A stretch of 5,587 nt of DNA from Pseudomonadota bacterium. Its GTDB lineage: Bacteria; Pseudomonadota; Gammaproteobacteria; Burkholderiales; Ferrovaceae. The notes beneath the pieces are model-generated. The model saw nothing but the letters and a program-made list of their open reading frames with translations, was not told the origin of the DNA and searched no databases. The first letter of the stretch is position 1, and each line of letters begins with the position of its first letter. Location of the stretch: the NCBI GenBank assembly GCA_021804705.1, contig JAJZHC010000096.1:1-5587 (forward strand). Direction: 5' to 3'. Shown here one piece after another: positions 1 through 4,893 of this stretch. A program made the translations under genes and the position numbers.

Positions 1-5
1 TTCAT
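1..5 (-). other. Possible start codon of the next gene, overlapping the pyrG stop (ATGA)
   Basis: On the minus strand the last bases of pyrG read TCATGA. The ATG (positions 5-3) overlaps the TGA stop (4-2), and the next two bases are AA, so a following protein would begin Met-Lys or Met-Asn. In many beta- and gammaproteobacteria kdsA follows pyrG, and KdsA commonly starts Met-Lys, so this fits. Only five bases are visible and no convincing Shine-Dalgarno sequence precedes the ATG. Any start here would probably depend on translational coupling. This is inference from context. Confidence 0.3.
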
Positions 6-1654
6 GACACGCGCGCAATTCCGGGGTTCAACACCCCGCGCTGGCGCAGCGCCGCTTCGATGAAGGATTCAAACAACGGGTGTCCGCCGCGTGGCGTGGA
101 CGTAAACTCGGGGTGAAACTGGCAGGCCACGAACCAGGGGTGGCCTGGCAATTCAATCATCTCGCACAGGTCTTCCTGTGCTGAAAGCCCGGAAGTGCGC
201 AGCCCTGCCGCACGCAATTGCGGTAGATACCGGTTGTTCACTTCATAACGGTGGCGGTGCCGCTCGACGATGCGTTCCTTGCCGTAGATGCGGCGAGCCA
301 GGGAGTGTTCTTCCAGCAGGCATTCCTGTCCACCCAGGCGCATGGTGCCGCCCAGGTCGGAATCGGCACTGCGATGCTCCACACGACCATCAGCACCCTT
401 GAATTCAGTAATGAGCGCAATCACGGGATTGGGGGTGCCTGCTTCAAATTCCGTGCTGTGCGCTTCGGGCAGCTGCGCGCAGTGGCGCGCAAATTCCACC
501 ACCGCAAGCTGCATACCCAGACAGATGCCCAGGTAGGGAATGCCCGACTCGCGCGCGTACTGAATGGCCCTGATCTTGCCCTCCACACCGCGTTTACCAA
601 ACCCCCCGGGCACCAGGATGGCATCCATGCCTTCCAGGCACTGAGTGCCTTCACTCTCGATCTGCTCCGAATCCACGTAGTGGATCTGAATGCGCGAGCG
701 CTTGTGAATGCCGGCATGGGTGAGCGCTTCAGTGAGGGACTTGTAGGACTCCGTCAGGCCCACATACTTGCCTACCAGGGCAATGTCCACTTCATAGAGC
801 GGGTGCTCAATGGCGTAGACCAGGGCATCCCAGGCCGAGAGATCGGCGGAACGCGCCAGCAGCCCCAGCTTGTGGCAGACGATTTCATCGAGCATCTGGC
901 GCTGCAGCACGCCCGGAATCTTGTACACGCTGTCCATGTCGGGTGCCGAAATCACCGCTTCCACGGGGACGTTGGTAAACAGCGCGATCTTGCGTCGTTC
1001 GTCTTCAGGCAGCGACCGATCGGCGCGGCAGATCAGCACGTCGGGCTGTATCCCGATTTCGCGCAGTTCCTTGACGGAATGCTGGGTGGGCTTGGTTTTG
1101 ATCTCGCCCGCCGATGGCAGATAGGGCAGGAGTGTCAGGTGAATGAAACAGCTGTGGTCGCGTGGCAGCTCGATGGCCATCTGGCGAATGGCTTCGAGAA
1201 ACGGCAAGGACTCGATATCACCCACGGTGCCACCAATTTCAACGATGGCAACCTGCGCGCCATCCGCACCCAGGCGGATGCAATGCTTGATCTCATCGGT
1301 AATATGCGGGATGACCTGGACCGTGCCGCCCAGATAATCGCCCCGCCGTTCCTTTTTGATGACGCTCTCGTAGATCTGGCCGGTTGTGAAGTTATTGCGA
1401 CGCGTCATGCGCGTGCTGACGAATCGCTCGTAATGACCCAGGTCGAGGTCGGTTTCAGCGCCATCTTCCGTCACGAACACTTCACCATGCTGAAACGGGC
1501 TCATGGTGCCAGGATCCACATTGATGTAGGGGTCGAGCTTGAGCAGGGTGACTTTGATTCCGCGGGATTCGAGAATCGCTCCGAGCGAGGCGGCAGCAAT
1601 GCCCTTCCCGAGAGACGAGACCACACCGCCGGTCACGAAAATATACTTGGTCAT
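2..1654 (-). CDS. pyrG: CTP synthase (glutamine-hydrolysing)
   Basis: CTP synthase makes CTP from UTP, ATP and glutamine in the cytosol, the last step of pyrimidine nucleotide synthesis. The 550-residue protein is close to the E. coli length (545). The N-terminal synthase domain (about 1-265) has the nucleotide-binding loop around SSLGKG with Lys17, plus Lys39, Asp71 and Glu139, matching the E. coli ATP/Mg residues with an offset of one. The C-terminal class I glutamine amidotransferase domain (about 290-540) has the nucleophile Cys378 in GICLGMQ and the His514/Glu516 pair in CQFHPEF. It is complete and shows no damage. I chose the ATG at 1654 because homologues start MTKY or similar. An in-frame ATG at 1666 would add MPLP. 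Neither start has a clear Shine-Dalgarno sequence. It is transcribed divergently from the Crp/Fnr gene and may be coupled to a gene beyond position 1. Confidence 0.98.
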   Translation of the reverse strand: MTKYIFVTGGVVSSLGKGIAAASLGAILESRGIKVTLLKLDPYINVDPGTMSPFQHGEVFVTEDGAETDLDLGHYERFVSTRMTRRNNFTTGQIYESVIKKERRGDYLGGTVQVIPHITDEIKHCIRLGADGAQVAIVEIGGTVGDIESLPFLEAIRQMAIELPRDHSCFIHLTLLPYLPSAGEIKTKPTQHSVKELREIGIQPDVLICRADRSLPEDERRKIALFTNVPVEAVISAPDMDSVYKIPGVLQRQMLDEIVCHKLGLLARSADLSAWDALVYAIEHPLYEVDIALVGKYVGLTESYKSLTEALTHAGIHKRSRIQIHYVDSEQIESEGTQCLEGMDAILVPGGFGKRGVEGKIRAIQYARESGIPYLGICLGMQLAVVEFARHCAQLPEAHSTEFEAGTPNPVIALITEFKGADGRVEHRSADSDLGGTMRLGGQECLLEEHSLARRIYGKERIVERHRHRYEVNNRYLPQLRAAGLRTSGLSAQEDLCEMIELPGHPWFVACQFHPEFTSTPRGGHPLFESFIEAALRQRGVLNPGIARVS

Positions 1655-1680
1655 GGGCAAAGGCATCTGTTGGACGACGG

Positions 1681-1709
1681 ATTATAACGCGCGCACCTGA
1701 TTACGACAA
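1681..1709 (-). promoter_or_regulatory. Probable sigma-70 promoter of pyrG
   Basis: On the minus strand a -35-like TTGTCG (1709-1704, four of six consensus bases) is followed by an exact 17-bp spacer and a perfect -10 TATAAT (1686-1681). Transcription would begin near 1675-1671. That leaves about 5-9 nt before the ATG at 1666, or 17-21 nt before the ATG at 1654, so the leader is very short. The predicted transcript start has no G-run of the kind used for reiterative-transcription control of pyrG in Firmicutes. Confidence 0.7.
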
Positions 1710-1716
1710 ACACCAG

Positions 1717-1746
1717 TTTTTCTGATACTGAAAGAAGCCTTATAAT
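1717..1746 (+). promoter_or_regulatory. Probable promoter of the Crp/Fnr-family gene
   Basis: A perfect -10 hexamer TATAAT lies at 1741-1746. The best -35 is poor (TTTTTC at 1717-1722, 18-bp spacer), so the promoter may be weak or activator-dependent. Transcription would start at about 1752-1755, essentially at the annotated ATG (1755). Either the mRNA is leaderless or translation starts further downstream. The promoter is back-to-back with that of pyrG, with about 7 bp between the two -35 regions. Confidence 0.5.
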
Positions 1747-1754
1747 GGAAATCT

Positions 1755-2396
1755 ATGACGGCTCCTGACAGCAACTTTCTTGAAACCCCCCTTTCGCGGC
1801 ATCCGCTGCGCATCATGTTGCGCGGTTTGATGCGCAACAACGTGGTGCTGCGCTGTCTGACGGAACAGGAACTGATCGAGCTGGAAAACCACCTGACCAT
1901 TGCCGAAGTGAAAAAGGGCGACGCGCTATTGGTGCAGGGTGCCTCTGAAATGGATCAGTATTTCATCCTGGAGGGCGTGCTGAAACGCGTGGTGGCCAAT
2001 GCTGAGGGCAAGGAGATGATTCTGCGGTTTGCGCGCGAATCGCAGATTGAAACCAGTTATGCGGCCTGGCGCCTGGAAAACCGCGCCCCATACAGCATTC
2101 GCGCCGTCACCCGGGTGCGCGTAGCCAAATGCCCCATTCCCGTCTGGGCCGAGTTCATGGACCGCGTCCCCAAGCTCAAGCACGATTTCGAATATGAAGT
2201 CATGCGCCTCATGAGCGAAATCATGGCCCATACCATCACGCTGCATCTTCTGGACGCAGCGGGCCGCATGGACCGCTTCATGCGCAAGAATCCCGACATG
2301 GCCAATCTGCTACCCAAGAAGGAACTGGCTCTGCACCTTAACATTTCACCCGAAACCCTGAGCCGGCTGCTGCACCACCACCCGCCACAGAGCTGA
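1755..2396 (+). CDS. Crp/Fnr-family transcriptional regulator, compact form
   Basis: This 213-residue, probably cytosolic DNA-binding protein has a cyclic-nucleotide-binding-like beta-barrel (about 35-130; KKGDALLVQG, YFILEGVLKRVV, EGKEMILRF), a dimerisation helix (about 140-165), and a helix-turn-helix at about 188-207. The recognition helix SPETLSRLL contains Glu200, Ser203 and Arg204, the E..SR pattern FNR uses to read TTGA half-sites. The Arg-Ser pair that binds the cAMP phosphate in E. coli CRP is not seen (the region reads NRAPYSIRAV), so cAMP is unlikely to be its ligand. There is no N-terminal cysteine cluster, so it is not an iron-sulphur oxygen sensor like FNR. The protein ends nine residues after Arg204, without the usual beta-hairpin wing. 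Relatives with this short end exist, so it is probably not a truncation. The ATG has only a weak GGAA upstream. Met21 (1815) or Met26 (1830) are alternative starts. Target genes and signal are unknown. Confidence 0.88.
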   Translation: MTAPDSNFLETPLSRHPLRIMLRGLMRNNVVLRCLTEQELIELENHLTIAEVKKGDALLVQGASEMDQYFILEGVLKRVVANAEGKEMILRFARESQIETSYAAWRLENRAPYSIRAVTRVRVAKCPIPVWAEFMDRVPKLKHDFEYEVMRLMSEIMAHTITLHLLDAAGRMDRFMRKNPDMANLLPKKELALHLNISPETLSRLLHHHPPQS

Positions 2397-2419
2397 CCTG
2401 CCGCGCAAGTACAAAATGC

Positions 2420-2453
2420 AAGAGGCCGGGATCAACCCGGCCTCTTTGCTTTT
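2420..2453. terminator. Strong rho-independent terminator, probably bidirectional
   Basis: AAGAGGCCGGG (2420-2430) pairs perfectly with CCCGGCCTCTT (2436-2446) around the 5-base loop ATCAA, giving an 11-bp GC-rich stem. On the plus strand it is followed by TGCTTTT, ending the Crp/Fnr transcript 24 bp after its stop codon. On the minus strand it is followed by GCATTTTG, so it can also end the frc-formyltransferase transcript arriving from the other side. Confidence 0.9.
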
Positions 2454-2473
2454 ACTGCCGAGGAAGACGCGGC

Positions 2474-3406
2474 TTAGCTACCAAAGGCTGAGCCCACCGC
2501 CAGACCGTGCTCCGACACGAATTCGGCGGCACTGATCTTCTTGCCGTCTTCATGCTTGAGCTTGAATACTTCGATCTGACCGCCTTGCGCCGTGATGCGC
2601 AGGCTGTCCGGCCCGATGGCGGAGATTTCGCCGATCTTGCCCTTGACGGCGCCAAACGTGTGGAAAGCATGCTTGCGCGCATCAAAAATCTGCACTTTCT
2701 TGCCCAAGAGCGTGGTCCATGCGCCCGGAGCCGGGTTGCAACCGCGAATCAGGTTGTATACAAAGTCCACATGGTTATGCCAGTTGATGCGGCTTTCGGC
2801 CGCGCGGCACCAGCCTTCATAGGTGGCCACGGCCTCGTCCTGCACCACTTCCTTGTGACGGCCGGCCACTACCAGATCGGCAGCCTCGAGCATGGCCGCA
2901 ACCCCCATGGGGAAGAGCCTGTCGAAGTATACCGAACCCAGGGTGTCGTCTGCACTGACGGGAGTTTCTTTCTGCAGGACGATCGGACCTTCGTCCAGAC
3001 CGTCATCCGGACGGAAAATGGTCAGTCCGGTTTTGCTGTCGCCGCGAATGATGGGCCAGTTGATGGAGCTGGGCCCACGATACAGCGGCAACAGCGAGGG
3101 GTGGTACTGGATCGTACCGTGTTTGGGAATGTTGACGAATTCCTGCGGGGCAAATTGCAGCACATAGGCCATGATGCCGATTTCGGGCGCCAGTTCGCGC
3201 ATGATCTCGATGGCTTTGGCGTCCTTCAGGGAAGGCAGTTGAAAAACCTTGAGCCCCTTTTCCTGTGCGGCAATGCGCAGCGGATCGGGGCGTGCACCTT
3301 CCTTTTCAGGCGCGCAGAACACCCCGGCCACTTCATCACCACGGGCCAGAAAAGCCTCCAGCACCGCTTTTCCAAAGTCCTGTTGTCCGATGATGACGAT
3401 TTTCAT
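2474..3406 (-). CDS. Free-standing formyltransferase/hydrolase, ALDH1L1 N-terminal-domain type (Fmt-like)
   Basis: This 310-residue protein has a formyltransferase Rossmann domain (about 1-185) and an Fmt C-terminal-like domain (about 205-305). It fits the hydrolase domain of 10-formyl-tetrahydrofolate dehydrogenase better than methionyl-tRNA formyltransferase. Shared stretches are YHPSLLP..RG, SSINW, DDGLDEGPIVLQKE, LFP.G, ATYEG, INW, IRG and PGAWT. The catalytic His102 and Asp138 have the same 36-residue spacing as His106/Asp142 of ALDH1L1 and His110/Asp146 of E. coli Fmt. The residue two before the His is Gln100, where I recall Asn in Fmt and Ile in ALDH1L1. Likely donor: 10-formyl-tetrahydrofolate. 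The acceptor is unknown. It starts 35 bp after the frc stop, with ACAGGAG 10 bp before the ATG, so the two genes are probably co-transcribed. It is not likely to be the cell's initiator-tRNA formylase, since fmt normally sits with def. Automated annotation may call it methionyl-tRNA formyltransferase. Confidence 0.85.
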   Translation of the reverse strand: MKIVIIGQQDFGKAVLEAFLARGDEVAGVFCAPEKEGARPDPLRIAAQEKGLKVFQLPSLKDAKAIEIMRELAPEIGIMAYVLQFAPQEFVNIPKHGTIQYHPSLLPLYRGPSSINWPIIRGDSKTGLTIFRPDDGLDEGPIVLQKETPVSADDTLGSVYFDRLFPMGVAAMLEAADLVVAGRHKEVVQDEAVATYEGWCRAAESRINWHNHVDFVYNLIRGCNPAPGAWTTLLGKKVQIFDARKHAFHTFGAVKGKIGEISAIGPDSLRITAQGGQIEVFKLKHEDGKKISAAEFVSEHGLAVGSAFGS

Positions 3407-3441
3407 AAGCTAAAAACTCCTGTCAGTAATCTTGAATGCAA

Positions 3442-4683
3442 TTATTTCGTGAAAGCGCCGGCAGTACGCTTGGCTTCGATCTGGCCCTTGTCCCAACCCA
3501 GCACTTCCTGAAGAATCTGGTCAGTGTGCTCGCCCAGCAGCGGCGAACGCTCCATGGGCACATGATTGTCAGAAAGCTTGATGGGCATGCCCACGTTGTA
3601 CCAAGTGCCACGCTGTGGATGGTCAAGCTCCACATACATGTCGCGCAGGTGCACGTGATCGTCGTTGGCGAGGTCTTCGGTGCTCATGATGGGGCCACAG
3701 GGCACATCGATTCCGTTGAGGATGGCCATGAACTCGCGCTTGTCGTACTTGCTGGCGTAGTCGTTGAGCATGCCCCACATGACGGCCTGGTTTTTGCGGC
3801 GTTCACCGATAGTGGAGAAGCGCGCATCCTGAACCAGTGCGTCACCTCCCATGAGACGGGCCAGGCTTTCCCACACAGCTTCCTGCACCACCACGTAAAT
3901 GTAATCGTTGGGACCGCCCGGCTTGCACTTCACGGCATTGCCCAACTGGCCACCGCCTGAATCGTTGCCGCTGCGCGGCGTGGCATGCCGCCCCGTGGTG
4001 TCGATGGAATACTCGGGCAGGTTGCCGCGGGTCAGACGCTGGTGGTCGCGGAACTTGACGCGACACAGATTCATGACGGAATCCATCATGGCGACTTCAA
4101 CATATTGCCCCTTGCCGGTACGCACGCGGGCCTGTAATGCTGCAAGGATGCCGATGGCGAGATGAAGTCCCGTGCCTGAATCACCGATTTGTGCGCCGGT
4201 GACCAGGGGGGGGCCGTCGTCAAACCCGGTGGTGCTCATGGATCCGCCCATCGCCTGGGCCACGTTTTCATAAGCCTTGAATTCGGCATACGGCCCGCTG
4301 GAACCAAACCCCTTGATGGATGCCATCACGATTTTGGGGTTGATTTCATGCACCTTGTCCCAGGTAAACCCAAAACGGTCCAGAACGCCGGGGCCAAAAT
4401 TTTCCATCACTACGTCACACTTCTTCAAGAGCTCCACGAAAACCTCCTTGCCGGCAGGGTTTTTCATGTTGGCAGTAATGGAGCGCTTGTTGCAGTTGAG
4501 CATGGTGAAATAGAGGCTATCTGCGTTGGGAATATCCCGCAGCTGTCCCCGGGTGATGTCCCCTGTGGGGGGTTCAAACTTGATCACATCGGCTCCGAGC
4601 CAAGCCAGCAATTGCGACGACGTTGGTCCGGCCTGGACGTGTGTCATGTCAAGAATCCGAATACCCGACAGCGCTTTCTCCAT
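3442..4683 (-). CDS. frc: Formyl-CoA:oxalate CoA-transferase (class III, CaiB/BaiF family)
   Basis: The enzyme transfers CoA from formyl-CoA to oxalate, giving oxalyl-CoA and formate, and acts in the cytosol as an interlocked dimer in known members. The 413 residues match Oxalobacter Frc (428) and E. coli YfdW (416) closely: LDMTHVQAGP with Gln17, DSLYFTMLNCNKRSI (55-69), ENFGPGVLDRFGFTW (94-108), KAYENVAQ (136-143), the catalytic Asp168 in GAQIGDSGTG (Asp169 in Oxalobacter Frc), and PLLGEHTD near the end. Gln47 occupies the place of Frc Trp48, as in YfdW. The catalytic glycine loop reads SGGGQ (242-246) instead of GGGGQ, and about 15 residues before it are missing relative to Frc. I chose the ATG at 4683 because it puts Gln17 in register with Frc and has GAGGGG just upstream. 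It is first in a two-gene unit with the formyltransferase. A related substrate such as another short dicarboxylate cannot be excluded. Confidence 0.88.
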   Translation of the reverse strand: MEKALSGIRILDMTHVQAGPTSSQLLAWLGADVIKFEPPTGDITRGQLRDIPNADSLYFTMLNCNKRSITANMKNPAGKEVFVELLKKCDVVMENFGPGVLDRFGFTWDKVHEINPKIVMASIKGFGSSGPYAEFKAYENVAQAMGGSMSTTGFDDGPPLVTGAQIGDSGTGLHLAIGILAALQARVRTGKGQYVEVAMMDSVMNLCRVKFRDHQRLTRGNLPEYSIDTTGRHATPRSGNDSGGGQLGNAVKCKPGGPNDYIYVVVQEAVWESLARLMGGDALVQDARFSTIGERRKNQAVMWGMLNDYASKYDKREFMAILNGIDVPCGPIMSTEDLANDDHVHLRDMYVELDHPQRGTWYNVGMPIKLSDNHVPMERSPLLGEHTDQILQEVLGWDKGQIEAKRTAGAFTK

Positions 4684-4687
4684 AATT

Positions 4688-4693
4688 CCCCTC
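4688..4693 (-). promoter_or_regulatory. Ribosome-binding site that decides the frc start
   Basis: On the minus strand GAGGGG lies 4 nt before the ATG at 4683-4681. It overlaps the alternative in-frame GTG at 4695-4693, which has no comparable site upstream. This supports the ATG start and a 413-residue protein. Confidence 0.65.
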
Positions 4694-4759
4694 ACTCACT
4701 AGTTTCTGAAATGAATTCCAGATGATGGTTTTTAATCAGCCATTGTTGGTACGTGCACT

Positions 4760-4780
4760 GGACACCATGCCACCATGTCC
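4760..4780. repeat. 21-bp element with both tandem and inverted symmetry upstream of frc
   Basis: The element is bounded by the inverted repeat GGACA (4760-4764) and TGTCC (4776-4780), separated by 11 bp. The same stretch holds two direct copies of CACCATG (4763-4769 and 4771-4777) with an 8-bp period. It lies 77-97 bp before the frc ATG, where an operator could be. No matching regulator family is recognised. Confidence 0.3.
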
Positions 4781-4803
4781 GCCCGGGTCGAGCGATCGCA
4801 ATC

Positions 4804-4849
4804 GCACGCCTGTTCTAGCAAAACAGCATAAGGCACGCGCCTGTTTCAG
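4804..4849. repeat. Pair of imperfect direct repeats upstream of frc
   Basis: GCACGC-CTGTTCTAG (4804-4818) recurs as GCACGC-GC-CTGTTTCAG (4833-4849), with a 2-bp insertion and a swapped CT/TC. The copies are about 29-31 bp apart, close to three helical turns, so a protein could bind both on the same DNA face. The first copy also contains half of a short hairpin, CTGTT (4810-4814) with AACAG (4822-4826). Function is unknown. Confidence 0.35.
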
Positions 4850-4851
4850 TC

Positions 4852-4867
4852 CTTGACTGGGGTCAAG
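4852..4867. promoter_or_regulatory. FNR-like palindrome, candidate operator between the permease and frc genes
   Basis: CTTGAC-TGGG-GTCAAG is a perfect 6+6 bp inverted repeat with a 4-bp centre. It resembles the FNR consensus TTGAT-N4-ATCAA with T to C changes at the inner position. It sits 169-184 bp before the frc ATG and 27-42 bp after the permease stop. On the minus strand it could also form a small hairpin, but no T-run follows, so an intrinsic terminator is unlikely. The rest of the 210-bp gap has no clear -35/-10 pair for frc. The best -10 candidate on the minus strand is TATGCT, without a good -35. Confidence 0.4.
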
Positions 4868-4893
4868 CGCCCCCCTTTATTCCCGGCCCGTGG

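Noticed and set aside
23..37. Small hairpin GGGGT-TCAAC-ACCCC near the end of pyrG
   Set aside because: It has only five base pairs, lies inside coding sequence, and has no T-run in either direction. Probably chance.
1667..1680. Reiterative-transcription control of pyrG, as in Firmicutes
   Set aside because: The predicted start region (CCGTCGTCCAACAG) has no G-run for slippage, and no attenuator fits in so short a leader.
251..1687. Long 478-residue open frame on the plus strand opposite pyrG
   Set aside because: It lies entirely over the highly conserved pyrG coding strand, has no recognisable domain, and its length is expected from GC-rich codon use of the real gene. Treated as a shadow.
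1719..1733. TTTC-N7-GAAA dyad in the divergent promoter region as an operator
   Set aside because: There are only four matching bases per arm in an AT-rich promoter stretch. Too weak to claim.
2474..3406. Calling this gene fmt (methionyl-tRNA formyltransferase)
   Set aside because: Motifs such as IGQQDFG, SSINW, DDGLDEG, ATYEG and PGAWT match the ALDH1L1 hydrolase domain better. The Fmt catalytic Asn is Gln here, and def is not a neighbour.
2507..3511. 334-residue open frame on the plus strand opposite the formyltransferase
   Set aside because: It is antisense to a clear conserved enzyme, runs across an intergenic boundary, and shows no known motif or ribosome-binding site.
4684..4695. In-frame GTG start for frc, four codons upstream
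   Set aside because: The GAGGGG ribosome-binding site overlaps this GTG and serves the ATG at 4683. The ATG start also aligns exactly with Oxalobacter Frc numbering at Gln17.
4792..4805. GCGATCGC palindrome with a following AATCGC, resembling cyanobacterial HIP1
   Set aside because: There is a single copy in the window and the organism looks betaproteobacterial. An 8-bp GC-rich palindrome is not remarkable.
4852..4867. The palindrome as a rho-independent terminator of the permease gene
   Set aside because: The stem is only 6 bp and no T-run follows on the minus strand, where it would have to act.
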